Origin: Ruminococcaceae bacterium YRB3002
GTDB lineage: Bacteria > Bacillota > Clostridia > Saccharofermentanales > Saccharofermentanaceae
Reading direction: 5' to 3'
NCBI GenBank assembly: GCA_900099715.1
Contig: FMTG01000002.1
Location: forward strand, 248,001 to 312,000
DNA: 64,000 nt
In this document: in pieces, positions 1 to 8,302 of the stretch
How the letters are laid out: each line of letters starts with the position of its first letter
How positions within the stretch are numbered: position 1 is the first letter of the stretch
Position numbers and translations under genes: made by a program
The notes under the pieces: model-generated
Told to the model about the DNA's origin: nothing
Databases searched by the model: none
The model's input: only the letters and a program-made list of their open reading frames with translations

Positions 1-1
1 T

Positions 2-925
2 GTCCTCTTTGATGATGAATCGGCACAGGCAGGTTTTGACAGACCGGCTCCTGCTGTTATAAGACCTGAGACTAATTCTATGTCGCATAAGCTTTCTTCT
101 TCCGGCACGTCTCAATCTCCGGCAGCTGCTGATGCAAAAGCGATAGAGTCATCAAACAAACTGCTTGAACTCCTTTCTGCCTACAGGCCGGATGTCTCTT
201 CTATGACCGGCGAGACATCTGAATCTGATGACGTTACTGATGATCAGAACGTTGAGAGTGATCCTGTGCAGATCCATATGACGGAGGTCATGGAAGAGTC
301 ACAGCAGATACCTTCCGGTATGAGTGATGATATCAGGGAACTGTTAAATTCAGATTATATCGGTACATTGTTTGCAACTTATCTTATCTTTCAGTCAGAC
401 GGCAATGTGTTTTTTGTTGATCAGCACGCAGCTCATGAGAGAGTCCTGTATGAGAGATTCATGAACAGGAAGATCAAAGATCCTGTGAATCCGGACAATA
501 TGGAATACCTGCTCGTTCCCCAGATGATAGAACTGTCTTCTTCCGATTACACATTTGTAAGCGATAATATCCTGATGTTCAAAGATAACGGCTACGATAT
601 CGATCTTATGGACAACCGTCAGATTGTTCTGAGAGCAGTTCCGATGATGAAGGGTATTACGCCGCCTGCCAGGATGTTCGAGCAGGTTCTTAATGATCTG
701 AAACATGACACTCCTGATAAAGGTGATGTGTGGTTCCATCTGATACAGACAACCGCATGCAAAGCGGCCGTGAAAGCGGGTGATGTGCTCGCCCTGAAAG
801 AGATTAATGAACTTATCGAGCAGATGTCTGTTCTGGAAGATCCCTACCATTGCGCTCATGGCCGTCCGACTTTCTTTAAGTTCTCAAGGACTGACCTGGA
901 GAGAAGGTTTAAGAGGATAGTTTGA
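2..925 (+). CDS. mutL: DNA mismatch repair protein MutL, C-terminal part (5' end outside window)
   Basis: This is the C-terminal part of MutL; the reading frame is open to the left edge, so the N-terminal GHKL ATPase domain lies outside the window. Residues from about base 80 to 320 form a low-complexity acidic linker. The dimerisation/endonuclease domain follows. It carries the metal-binding motif DQHA(x)2E(x)4E at bases 418-453 (DQHAAHERVLYE), an ACK motif near base 757 and a CxHGRP motif near base 853. These motifs mark MutL proteins with nicking activity, as in bacteria that lack Dam/MutH. miaA starts 1 nt after the stop, a common mutL-miaA arrangement in Firmicutes. The identification is firm; only the start is missing. 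Confidence 0.96.
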   Translation, partial: VLFDDESAQAGFDRPAPAVIRPETNSMSHKLSSSGTSQSPAAADAKAIESSNKLLELLSAYRPDVSSMTGETSESDDVTDDQNVESDPVQIHMTEVMEESQQIPSGMSDDIRELLNSDYIGTLFATYLIFQSDGNVFFVDQHAAHERVLYERFMNRKIKDPVNPDNMEYLLVPQMIELSSSDYTFVSDNILMFKDNGYDIDLMDNRQIVLRAVPMMKGITPPARMFEQVLNDLKHDTPDKGDVWFHLIQTTACKAAVKAGDVLALKEINELIEQMSVLEDPYHCAHGRPTFFKFSRTDLERRFKRIV

Positions 926-926
926 T

Positions 927-1868
927 ATGATCTCCGTCGAGTCATACCTGAAGGATTACAAGCGGATCCCTGTGATAGTCGGACCTACTGCCAGCGGCAA
1001 GAGTGCCAATGCAATGGCTATGTGTGAGCAGTTCAACGGGGAGCTCATATCATGTGATTCCATGCAGATCTATAGAGGTCTCGATATTGGAACGGCAAAA
1101 CCGACTCATGAAGAACAGTTGAGAGTGAGGCACCATCTGATCGATATTATCGATCCTGACGGGAGCTATTCTGTAAGTGATTTCCAGAGAGACTGCTATC
1201 ATGCGATAGATGATGTACTGTCCCGCGGTAAACTCCCTGTTCTATGCGGCGGCACCGGTCTGTATATATCCGCTGTAGTTCTTGGCTTAGAACTTGGTGA
1301 TGAGGATGAGGATGACACGATACTGAATGAACTTACTTCCGAATATGAGGCAGAGGGAATCGAACCGATCTACAGGAGACTGTGCGAGGTTGACCCTGAA
1401 GCGGCATCGAAGATCCATCCTAACAATACAAGAAGGGTACTCAGAGCCTACTCTGTATATCTTAAGACAGGAAGGACCTTTACGTCGAAAAACAATGATT
1501 CAGTAAGATCCGGTCCTGTATATCCGTTTGTTCTGTTCCAGCCTGAATGGGACAGAGCAGAACTGTACGACAGGATCAACAGCAGAGTCGATATCATGAT
1601 AGAACAAGGTCTCGTTGATGAGGTCAGATGGCTTTATGACAATTATGGCGGTACCGGCTCAACGGCATTCCAGGCTATCGGATATAAAGAGATCAAACCG
1701 TATCTAGATCATGAGATAAGTCTTGATGCGGCAGTTACTGAACTCAAGACTAATACCAGGCACTATGCAAAAAGGCAACTGACATGGTTCAGGAGATTCC
1801 CGAGAGTTCTCATGATCCCTCCCGAAAGCTACCGTAATATAAGGGTTCTTGAGCAATATCTGATATAG
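927..1868 (+). CDS. miaA: tRNA dimethylallyltransferase MiaA
   Basis: MiaA transfers a dimethylallyl group from DMAPP to N6 of A37 in tRNAs that read UNN codons, the first step of ms2i6A formation. The 313-residue protein has the usual length. It shows the P-loop GPTASGKS at residues 19-26, the substrate-binding DSMQIYRGLDIGTAKPT segment, HHLIDI and GGTGLYI. The ATG lies 1 nt after the mutL stop with a GAGGA ribosome binding site inside mutL, so the two genes are translationally linked. The hfq gene that often follows miaA in Bacillus is absent; lexA converges from the other side instead. Confidence 0.97.
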   Translation: MISVESYLKDYKRIPVIVGPTASGKSANAMAMCEQFNGELISCDSMQIYRGLDIGTAKPTHEEQLRVRHHLIDIIDPDGSYSVSDFQRDCYHAIDDVLSRGKLPVLCGGTGLYISAVVLGLELGDEDEDDTILNELTSEYEAEGIEPIYRRLCEVDPEAASKIHPNNTRRVLRAYSVYLKTGRTFTSKNNDSVRSGPVYPFVLFQPEWDRAELYDRINSRVDIMIEQGLVDEVRWLYDNYGGTGSTAFQAIGYKEIKPYLDHEISLDAAVTELKTNTRHYAKRQLTWFRRFPRVLMIPPESYRNIRVLEQYLI

Positions 1869-1949
1869 ATTCCCGGGAATTTCCCGGAAACACAGAAACA
1901 GTTGAAAACCGTCCGTCAGGGAGACTAAAGTAGAGGCACAGAAAGGAGG

Positions 1950-2618
1950 TTAGGATATCTTATATCTGTGCAGTCCCACTACTTTACCAAGGATGCGGCA
2001 ATTCTCTCCAAAGAACGGTATCGGAGCATATGCCTCATTCTCAGGGAACAGATAAGGCTTACCATTAAGCTTGCCATATCTCTTGACAGTGGCCTCATCT
2101 TCTATCAGAGCAGCGATGATATCTCTGTCTTCGCAGAAACTCTGCTTACGTACGATAAGGTAATCTCCGTCAAGGATACCGGCATCAATCATGGAGTCAC
2201 CTTTGACCTTGAGGACAAAAGCTTCATCTTCATTAAGGGCTCCGTCGATCATGGATCTGTTGATATAGAAGAAGTCGTCAGAATATGTCTCATGTGCCAG
2301 TATCGGTACACCAGCTGTGATCTTACCGATACAGGGAAGCTTGATGATATCAGTATTAATGTCTTCGGTTCTGTCTTCATCAGTGTCCTGATCCTGATTC
2401 TTAAGAATAATGGCACGCCTTAGCCCAGGTCTGTATTCGATCCTTCCCATCTCATCGAGCTTTTTGAGATAGGCATGTACTGAAGACGTTGACTTGAGGC
2501 CTGAACCTGCACAGATGTCGCGAACAGAAGGTGACATTGCATTCTCATGAATATATTTGACAACGAAATCATAGACCTTCTCTATGGATTTTGCAGATTT
2601 GGAAGTTGTGCCTGACAT
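1950..2618 (-). CDS. lexA: SOS repressor LexA
   Basis: LexA represses DNA-damage genes and cleaves itself when RecA forms filaments. The 222-residue protein has an N-terminal winged helix (about residues 8-70) and a C-terminal S24 peptidase-like domain. The cleavage site Ala102-Gly103 (ITAGVP), the nucleophile Ser142 (KGDSM) and the general base Lys179 (ATVKR) are all present, so autocleavage should work. An acidic linker (about residues 74-90) joins the domains. The start ATG is preceded by GGAGGTG. Two LexA-box-like sites lie upstream, one over the -35 element, so autoregulation is expected. The gene converges on miaA with an 81-bp gap that has no convincing terminator. Confidence 0.97.
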   Translation of the reverse strand: MSGTTSKSAKSIEKVYDFVVKYIHENAMSPSVRDICAGSGLKSTSSVHAYLKKLDEMGRIEYRPGLRRAIILKNQDQDTDEDRTEDINTDIIKLPCIGKITAGVPILAHETYSDDFFYINRSMIDGALNEDEAFVLKVKGDSMIDAGILDGDYLIVRKQSFCEDRDIIAALIEDEATVKRYGKLNGKPYLFPENEAYAPIPFFGENCRILGKVVGLHRYKIS

Positions 2619-2628
2619 AAAACACCTC

Positions 2629-2642
2629 CGAACATTTATTTG
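2629..2642 (-). promoter_or_regulatory. Second, weaker LexA-box-like site in the lexA leader
   Basis: Read on the + strand this is CGAACATTTATTTG. It keeps one perfect half-site (CGAAC) of the Bacillus-type SOS box CGAACRNRYGTTYC but has a degenerate second half. It lies between the predicted lexA transcription start and its ribosome binding site. Binding here is inferred only from this similarity. Confidence 0.45.
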
Positions 2643-2650
2643 TTTAATCT

Positions 2651-2679
2651 ATTCTATATTTATTTGTATGTGTTGTCAA
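2651..2679 (-). promoter_or_regulatory. lexA promoter
   Basis: On the minus strand a perfect -35 TTGACA (2679-2674), a 17-nt spacer and a -10 TAGAAT (2656-2651) form a strong sigma-A promoter pointing into lexA. The -35 overlaps the SOS box at 2677-2690, so bound LexA would block RNA polymerase directly. Confidence 0.85.
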
Positions 2680-2690
2680 ACACTTGTTCG
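2677..2690 (-). promoter_or_regulatory. SOS box (LexA operator)
   Basis: On the minus strand the site reads CGAACAAGTGTTTG, matching 13 of 14 positions of the Gram-positive LexA consensus CGAACRNRYGTTYC. It overlaps the lexA -35 element and lies 18 bp before the ATG of the divergent gene at 2708, so it could control both directions. Confidence 0.88.
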
Positions 2691-2707
2691 CATTGTCCGT
2701 GACTATT

Positions 2708-3235
2708 ATGACAGAACATGAACTTAAGAACAGACTTAAGACGCTTCAGGATGACCTTAAGCCCGAACAGAACGATGCAATGCGTGAACTGATGTACTAC
2801 TGTGATGCTACCGATGAACAGGAGGACCTTATAAGACGTATGTATGCTGCAGAATGCGCACCTGTCCATACTTCAGACATTAACGGTTTCTCGTCCGGTG
2901 ATAAAGAACATATCAGTGTTTTCGAGGAGTATGTGGAAGGGTATAAAGCGTATAGAGCAAGGATCCTTAAGGAATACTATGAGAAGATGAGGAAGCAGAA
3001 GAATGCGCGTGAATTGCTTGTGAATGTAATGAATCTTCCAGGTGTATGCACAAGGATAATGTACAACACGTATCTTAGAAGAATGAGCATCAGGAAAGTC
3101 TGCGAGACGCTTTATATGAGCAGATCGACGTTCTACAGATATCACAGTGAATCTATAGCACTTCTCCTCAGGAAGTATAACGAAGCCGAGAACTCCGGCG
3201 AAGGAAGTGACAGTAATGATCAGGGTATCGGGTAG
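2708..3235 (+). CDS. Phage-activator-like protein with C-terminal sigma-region-4-type helix-turn-helix
   Basis: I do not recognise a named family with certainty. The 175-residue protein has charged helical N-terminal and central parts. At the C-terminus (about residues 125-165, MSIRKVCETLYMSRSTFYRYHSES) is a helix-turn-helix like sigma-70 region 4. This layout resembles the DUF1492/ArpU-type late-gene regulators common in Gram-positive phages and chromosomes. It is divergent from lexA, with the SOS box between them, so damage-linked expression is plausible but unproven. ATG 2708 was chosen; an in-frame TTG at 2684 is possible. Neither start has a clear ribosome binding site, and I found no convincing -10 element. 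Confidence 0.6.
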   Translation: MTEHELKNRLKTLQDDLKPEQNDAMRELMYYCDATDEQEDLIRRMYAAECAPVHTSDINGFSSGDKEHISVFEEYVEGYKAYRARILKEYYEKMRKQKNARELLVNVMNLPGVCTRIMYNTYLRRMSIRKVCETLYMSRSTFYRYHSESIALLLRKYNEAENSGEGSDSNDQGIG

Positions 3236-3253
3236 TCAGATATTTGTATTGTT

Positions 3254-3270
3254 ATGGTATAATCATCTGC
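3254..3270 (+). promoter_or_regulatory. Extended -10 promoter directly in front of the gene at 3271
   Basis: TGGTATAAT (3255-3263) is a perfect extended -10 element. The ATG at 3271 is 7 nt downstream, where transcription should begin, and there is no ribosome binding site. No good -35 is visible, which extended -10 promoters can do without. Confidence 0.6.
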
Positions 3271-3777
3271 ATGGGATACGAAGACAGTAACATAGATTCA
3301 ATACTGTTTGATAAACTGAAGGGCTTTATTACAGGCTTCAGAGGCTTTATGGCGTCCTCCGGCAGAGCGACTGTGAGGTTTTTCCGCTACCTTCCATGGA
3401 GGATCAGAAACTATGTCCAGCGCAGGATAAAGGAGTATAAGAACAGACCTCCGCGCAAGGATATAAACAGGGTATATGTTCTTGTCGGCTATACAACCAA
3501 GGAAAGCGTAGATGCGAGATATGTCTCTGAAAGAAGACTGATCATGATAAGGCGGGGACTGATGGCGATCATTCTGATCCTTATCCTGTTCATTTCTGTT
3601 GACAGGATCTTCATTATGGCTGATTTTGGCGAGATCTCCCATGTCTTTGGCATTAATTCCATCCAGGAGATCACTGAGAATGATCCTTTTGAGATAAATC
3701 CTCAGGATAAGGCTTTGCCGACGCCTGTCGTTATTCAGGAAGAAACTGCGGCAACAAGCACAGGCACAGGGCAGTAA
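3271..3777 (+). CDS. Small single-pass membrane protein of unknown function
   Basis: This 168-residue protein matches no family I know. The first 90 residues are basic and probably cytoplasmic (many Arg/Lys, for example RRIKEYKNRPPRK). One hydrophobic helix follows at about residues 95-117 (GLMAIILILILFISVDRIFIM). The tail is acidic and then Thr/Ala/Gly-rich and would face outside. The start may be TTG 3244 or ATG 3271; I prefer ATG because a perfect extended -10 ends 7 nt before it, which implies a leaderless mRNA. A strong terminator follows. It lies just before the LCP wall-ligase gene, so an envelope role is possible but only inferred from position. Confidence 0.6.
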   Translation: MGYEDSNIDSILFDKLKGFITGFRGFMASSGRATVRFFRYLPWRIRNYVQRRIKEYKNRPPRKDINRVYVLVGYTTKESVDARYVSERRLIMIRRGLMAIILILILFISVDRIFIMADFGEISHVFGINSIQEITENDPFEINPQDKALPTPVVIQEETAATSTGTGQ

Positions 3778-3782
3778 CAAAA

Positions 3783-3806
3783 AAGAGGCTGGAAAGCCTC
3801 TTTTTG
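3783..3806 (+). terminator. Intrinsic terminator after the gene at 3271
   Basis: The 8-bp stem AAGAGGCT/AGCCTCTT with loop GGAA is followed by a T run. It starts 3 nt after the stop codon and separates this gene from the LCP gene, which has its own promoter. Confidence 0.85.
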
Positions 3807-3830
3807 TTAATCTTCACAATTCATATAACT

Positions 3831-3858
3831 TTGAATTATACACAAAGTAGTTTATAAT
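3831..3858 (+). promoter_or_regulatory. Promoter of the LCP-family gene
   Basis: TTGAAT (3831-3836), a 16-nt spacer and a perfect TATAAT (3853-3858) lie upstream of the GGAG ribosome binding site at 3877-3880. A second TATAAT at 3871-3876 has no clear -35 partner. Confidence 0.7.
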
Positions 3859-3889
3859 ACTTTTTGCTTATATAATGGAGTACTATGTA

Positions 3890-4981
3890 ATGAGCAAAAG
3901 TAAGACTAATAACAAGAGTAAAAATAAAACAAAAAAACGTAAGGGAACAGGTCTGAGGGTATTCTGCGCCATATTCGGACTTCTGGTCGGAGTATTCCTT
4001 TATTTCTATTTCGTACTCGGAAAGACATATGTTAACATCCCGATCATATCTTCTGCTGACTATTCCACGATTGAACTGGCAGAAGGCAGCCTCACGGGCG
4101 GTGACGTTGATTCCGCCTGGAAAGACGGTGGCCATACGAGAGTCTACTATAATCCGAAGCACCCTATCATCGAGGTGGAGCGTAAGGATCCCGATGTTGA
4201 GAATATACTTGTATTCGGCGTGGATTCCAGGAAAACGTCAGATTATAAGTGCAGGTCTGATGCAATGATGGTGGTTTCCATCAATGAGTCAGCCAATACA
4301 GTTAAGCTCACGTCATTGATGAGAGATACCGGAGTTTATATCGGAGACACGGATGACACCGCCAAGAAAAAACTTGATAAACTTAACGCAGCGTATGCAT
4401 ATGGCGGCGTCGGCCTCATGATAAATACGATCAACAGAACTTTTGATCTCGATATACAGAGATTTGTCATGCTTGATTTTACATCAGCCGCCAAGGTCAT
4501 CGATCTCTGCGGCGGTGTCGAGATCACTGTCAGTTCAGCTGAGGTAAAGTATGCAAATGAGTTTATAGCATATCAGAATAAATGGACAGGATCACAATCT
4601 CCTAATATCCAGTCAAGCGGAAGACAGACACTGAACGGTACCCAGGCAATAGCATGGTCAAGGATCAGATATCTGGATTCGGATTTTGTGAGAACTTCGA
4701 GACAGCGTACGATCGCTCAGGCTCTTATCGAGAAAGTATCCAAGTTAAGCTATTTCGAGCAGTTGAGCCTTCTTGATAAATCTACAGGTATGTTCGAGAC
4801 CAACATGAGACCGGTTGATCTCGGAAGGGTTGCGATGGCAGGTGCAAAGGGTGCTGATAATCTTACTCAGTACAGAGTGCCTGAGGATAATATGTATACG
4901 GTTCAGAGCAATCCCTGGATGATGATCATTGATTTTGAGCAGACAAAGACAAAACTTCATAACTATATTTGGGGGACATAA
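3890..4981 (+). CDS. LytR-CpsA-Psr (LCP) family wall-polymer ligase
   Basis: LCP proteins move lipid-linked teichoic acids or other glycopolymers onto peptidoglycan at the outer face of the membrane. This 363-residue protein has a very basic N-terminus (KSKTNNKSKNKTKKRK), one membrane helix at about residues 23-44 and an extracellular LCP domain. That domain shows the typical motifs NILVFGVDSR, RSDAMMVVSIN, SLMRDT, DKLNAAYAYGG and SRIRYLDSDFVRTSRQR, including the Arg and Asp residues that bind the polyprenyl pyrophosphate. ATG 3890 was chosen over ATG 3875 because GGAG sits 9 nt before it. The next gene starts 1 nt after the stop, so the two form an operon. Confidence 0.93.
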   Translation: MSKSKTNNKSKNKTKKRKGTGLRVFCAIFGLLVGVFLYFYFVLGKTYVNIPIISSADYSTIELAEGSLTGGDVDSAWKDGGHTRVYYNPKHPIIEVERKDPDVENILVFGVDSRKTSDYKCRSDAMMVVSINESANTVKLTSLMRDTGVYIGDTDDTAKKKLDKLNAAYAYGGVGLMINTINRTFDLDIQRFVMLDFTSAAKVIDLCGGVEITVSSAEVKYANEFIAYQNKWTGSQSPNIQSSGRQTLNGTQAIAWSRIRYLDSDFVRTSRQRTIAQALIEKVSKLSYFEQLSLLDKSTGMFETNMRPVDLGRVAMAGAKGADNLTQYRVPEDNMYTVQSNPWMMIIDFEQTKTKLHNYIWGT

Positions 4982-4982
4982 A

Positions 4983-6728
4983 ATGAGTAAGACAGTATCA
5001 ACTTGTATCTGTGAGACTAACCTTATAGCAAATCAGCCTCAGGAGAATGTTTTCTTCCTGACATTGTCACGTACAAAGGCGGATTTCCCGGGAGAATTCC
5101 TGAGGACTGCAAGATCTACGTCTCCCATCCAGATCTGTGCAGTATTCTCAACGATTGGACCTGACAACGAGGCCGCTATGCTCAATATCGAGCTCAACAG
5201 GGAGCTTGAGAAGATGGTAAGCGCTCTTTACAGGTCGTCGGTTCTTGATTTTGAGGCATTCTCCAATCAGGTTATCAATGTCCTGAATGTAAAGGTCTGC
5301 AACATCTCAGCCACATGGGGAATTCCCCTCAAGACTTCCATGACCATGATAGTCATCGAGGGCGATGTTCTCAGGGTTATTCATGTAGGCAACACGAAAG
5401 CAACGCTCTTCAGGGATAATAGGCTTATGGTCCTTACGGAGGAACAGACCGTAGCGCACAGATATGTTCAGATGGGCTCGATCACACCCGAACAGGAGAT
5501 GAGCCACCCGGACAATATGAATCTTACACAGTATCTCGGTAAGATGCCGCAGGATGGTCCTGTCGTGCCTTTCAAGAAGGTTCAGCTCAAGCTTCATGAC
5601 AATGATGAGATCTTTATCATGGGTCTTGGTATTTCCCATCTTATGCCTTCACAGATGCGCAATCTGATCCTTGTCAGACCTGTCGGTCCCGAGAGCAAGG
5701 CAAGAGAACTCATGGGCTCTGCTATGAATTACGGGATCAAGTCCGGTCTTACGGCAATATGTATGAAGGTGGAGTCAGTATTCCTGCTCCCCGGGGATGC
5801 TGTTATCGGAAGCCATCTGGCATCGGACGGAACTGTGTCGTATCCGAAGGCTGCACAGAAGGATTCTGATTATGTGTCATTCGGTGAGCCTCAGGGAAGG
5901 CAGCAGCCCGCAGCCAGGGAAGATTACGGATATGACAGTAACGATGTGTCCAATACCAGACCCTTCAACCGCAATGAGGTTGAGCCTTACGGTGATGAAG
6001 AGGAAGACGACGAATATGATGATTACGATGATTTCTCTGAAGATAAGAGTTTCGACAAGAAGGAGCGCAACAAGCGTATCGTTGCCATAGTTATCCCTAT
6101 TGTGATCTTTATGATCAGCGTTCTGCTGGGATTCGGTATCATGTATCTTATCTTCAATCTCGGCGACCTGATCAAAGGCTCTGAAAGCACAACGACTACT
6201 ACCGCCAGTAATCTCGTATATTACGTAACAGAGGACGGTACTCCTGTCTTCGCGCTTGAGGATATTAACAGCGGTCTTGTTGCTTCGCTCAACAGGGGGG
6301 ATGCAGTGACCGTCAATTCCGCCGGCGGCAGCTTCAGCTTTATTACAACATCAGATAACGTTTCCGGATATATCATGAATGACAAGATCTCACTTGAAGA
6401 TCCTACGTTCGGTGAAGAATCATCGATAATGGAGACAGATCCCACACCGCTGTCGACCGAATCTGAGACAGAAAGTTCCGATACGTCCGTGACATCTTCA
6501 GATACGATCGCTACTACTGAGATGGTGCCTCAGACGCAGCAGACTCAGCAGACGACAAAGCAGACGACTGCAGCAACAACACCTAAGCCTGTGGAGACAA
6601 CACCTCAGCCTGTGGAGACAACGCCTCAGCCTATAGAGACAACGCCTCAGCCTGTTGAGACCACACCTCAGCCCGTTGAGACCACACCTCAGCCTCAGCC
6701 GCAGCCGCAGCCTGAGGAGGGTGAGTAA
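4983..6728 (+). CDS. Membrane protein with degenerate PP2C-like domain and extracellular SH3-like/PVETT-repeat tail
   Basis: The first 270 or so of 581 residues resemble a PP2C Ser/Thr phosphatase (TMIVIEGDVLRVIHVGNTKATLF, LTEEQTVA, then a C-terminal GLTAICMKV strand). The metal-binding Asp motifs are missing: the usual DGMGG region reads AVFSTIGPDNE and the VGDSR position reads VGNTK. A low-complexity acidic linker (EEEDDEYDDYDDFSEDK) leads to a membrane helix at about residues 365-390. Outside are a small SH3-like segment (LVYYVTEDGTPVFALED...) and a Thr/Pro tail with five copies of a PVETTPQP-like unit. I infer a pseudophosphatase sensor or scaffold rather than an enzyme. ATG 4983 was chosen for the GGGGGA ribosome binding site; it follows the LCP gene by 1 nt. 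Confidence 0.72.
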   Translation: MSKTVSTCICETNLIANQPQENVFFLTLSRTKADFPGEFLRTARSTSPIQICAVFSTIGPDNEAAMLNIELNRELEKMVSALYRSSVLDFEAFSNQVINVLNVKVCNISATWGIPLKTSMTMIVIEGDVLRVIHVGNTKATLFRDNRLMVLTEEQTVAHRYVQMGSITPEQEMSHPDNMNLTQYLGKMPQDGPVVPFKKVQLKLHDNDEIFIMGLGISHLMPSQMRNLILVRPVGPESKARELMGSAMNYGIKSGLTAICMKVESVFLLPGDAVIGSHLASDGTVSYPKAAQKDSDYVSFGEPQGRQQPAAREDYGYDSNDVSNTRPFNRNEVEPYGDEEEDDEYDDYDDFSEDKSFDKKERNKRIVAIVIPIVIFMISVLLGFGIMYLIFNLGDLIKGSESTTTTTASNLVYYVTEDGTPVFALEDINSGLVASLNRGDAVTVNSAGGSFSFITTSDNVSGYIMNDKISLEDPTFGEESSIMETDPTPLSTESETESSDTSVTSSDTIATTEMVPQTQQTQQTTKQTTAATTPKPVETTPQPVETTPQPIETTPQPVETTPQPVETTPQPQPQPQPEEGE

Positions 6729-6757
6729 TTACGAATTGACAATACTCCGGTCATAAA

Positions 6758-6782
6758 GAACCCCCGATCCGTTCGGGGGTTC
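6758..6782. terminator. Terminator hairpin between convergent genes
   Basis: A 10-bp stem, GAACCCCCGA/TCGGGGGTTC, with a 5-nt loop lies between the PP2C-like gene and the convergent aspartokinase. The T tail is poor on the + strand and slightly better on the - strand (TTTATGA), so it may serve both genes. Confidence 0.65.
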
Positions 6783-6816
6783 CAATATATCTCGAAAGTA
6801 TTTACCTAAGTGCTGA

Positions 6817-8172
6817 TCAATACCTGAAAAGTTCCTTGTACAGCACTTTCTGTGCGTAAGAGCAGTATGACTCGGCTACGCCGAACATCATTGATATCTC
6901 AGATGCGCCCTGGTTAACGATCCTCAGATTGATTCCTGCATTACTCAGTGCAGATGCGGCACGGGCCATGATGCCGACTGAATTTGCCATAGCTTCTCCG
7001 ACGATCATTACTATGGCCAGGTCTCTTTCCACCTTGATGTTGTCAGCATTGAGTTCTTTCATGATCCTGTTGCAGATGATCTCCTGCTTCTCGGGTGTGA
7101 AATACTTTTTGCGTACAACCACCGATATTGTATCGATGCCGGAAGGAATATGCTCGATTGATACGCCTTCCTCCATAAAGATCCTCATGATATTCCACAG
7201 GAAGCCTACCTGCTGGTTCATAAGATACTTGCTGATCGTGACTGAACTGAATCCTTTCTCGCCTGCGATTCCCGTAATGAGAGAATCGTAATGTGTTCTT
7301 TTTGAAACGATCCAGGTACCGTTGGCGGAAGGATTATTTGTATTCTTGATGTTGATGGGAATCCCTCTCACATATGCAGGATAGAGCGCATCTTCATGGA
7401 GTACGGTAAATCCGGCATAAGCAAGCTCTCTCATCTCGTCATAGGTAATCTCGCGGATGGGGAAGGGGTTGTTTACAAGATTCGGATTAACGGCATAAAC
7501 GTTGTCAACATCTGTCCAGTTCTCATAGACCTCTGCACTGAGTGCTGCAGCCAGAATGGAGCCGGTAATATCTGAACCGCCACGGGAGAATGTAATTATC
7601 TGACCGGCTTTTGTATATCCGTAGAATCCGGGGAAGATGTATATGGTATCTTCGTCCTTGCGCAGTGTAGAGAGATTATCATATGATTCGTCGAGAATAA
7701 CGGCCTTGCCGATATCGTTATGCTCGAGGAAAAGACCGCATTCTCTGGGATTGCAGTAATGTGCCTTGTGGCCTGTTGAGTTGAGGTATTCAGTAACGAT
7801 CCTGGCGCTTGAGTCTTCACCCATAGCTTTAACTGAGTCAATATAGCTCACGTTATCGTAGATGGCAGCCTCAACAACTTCGGTTACGGCTTTCTCGACG
7901 GCGGGAAGGGCGTCAGGTATCTCAAGCTCACCGCAGATCTCTCTGAATCTGTCTATGACAAGCTCAAGGGGCTTCTTATAGTCATTGCCTGCGATTCTGG
8001 TCGTAGCCACATCGATAAGAAGGTCGGTGACCTTGATGTCGTCCTTAGTCCTTTTGCCGGGGGCTGATACTACAACGACCTTGCGGTCAGGGTCAGATAA
8101 TACGATGCTGCAGACCTTCTGGATCTGAAAAGCATTGGCAAGTGATGTTCCGCCGAATTTGGATACCTTCAT
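6817..8172 (-). CDS. lysC: Aspartokinase
   Basis: It phosphorylates L-aspartate, the first step to lysine, diaminopimelate, threonine and methionine. The 451-residue protein begins with KFGGTS (residues 4-9), the kinase signature, followed by the amino-acid kinase fold (VVVVSAPGKRTKDD, FSRGGSDITGSILAAAL). Two ACT domains sit at the C-terminus (about residues 310-451, including VGEAMANSVGIMARAASALSNAGINLR), so feedback control by an end-product amino acid is expected. The gene stands alone on the minus strand, with AGAGGTG before the ATG. I saw no lysine riboswitch in the short upstream gap. The symbol is the generic one; which pathway end-product controls it cannot be told from sequence. Confidence 0.93.
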   Translation of the reverse strand: MKVSKFGGTSLANAFQIQKVCSIVLSDPDRKVVVVSAPGKRTKDDIKVTDLLIDVATTRIAGNDYKKPLELVIDRFREICGELEIPDALPAVEKAVTEVVEAAIYDNVSYIDSVKAMGEDSSARIVTEYLNSTGHKAHYCNPRECGLFLEHNDIGKAVILDESYDNLSTLRKDEDTIYIFPGFYGYTKAGQIITFSRGGSDITGSILAAALSAEVYENWTDVDNVYAVNPNLVNNPFPIREITYDEMRELAYAGFTVLHEDALYPAYVRGIPINIKNTNNPSANGTWIVSKRTHYDSLITGIAGEKGFSSVTISKYLMNQQVGFLWNIMRIFMEEGVSIEHIPSGIDTISVVVRKKYFTPEKQEIICNRIMKELNADNIKVERDLAIVMIVGEAMANSVGIMARAASALSNAGINLRIVNQGASEISMMFGVAESYCSYAQKVLYKELFRY

Positions 8173-8302
8173 GGTAATGACACCTCTCTTTATGAATTAC
8201 TGATAGATAATACCACAATTAAGGTGATATTTACTTTTGATATATTTAATAATAAAATTTTCGTTAAGATTAATAAGAAAAGCATATGTCAAAGGTAGTT
8301 TT

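Noticed and set aside
1871-1888. CCGGG-AATTT-CCCGG hairpin between miaA and lexA as a terminator.
   Set aside because: The stem is only 5 bp and no T run follows on either strand.
1935-2423. AAAGGAGG near 1943 followed by a 151-codon + strand frame inside lexA.
   Set aside because: No start codon lies at the right distance from the AAAGGAGG, and the frame is antisense to a clear LexA with intact motifs.
8173-8302. Possible lysine riboswitch before aspartokinase.
   Set aside because: The gap is only 130 bp and is shared with the divergent yqeG; no multi-stem structure of lysine-riboswitch size fits.
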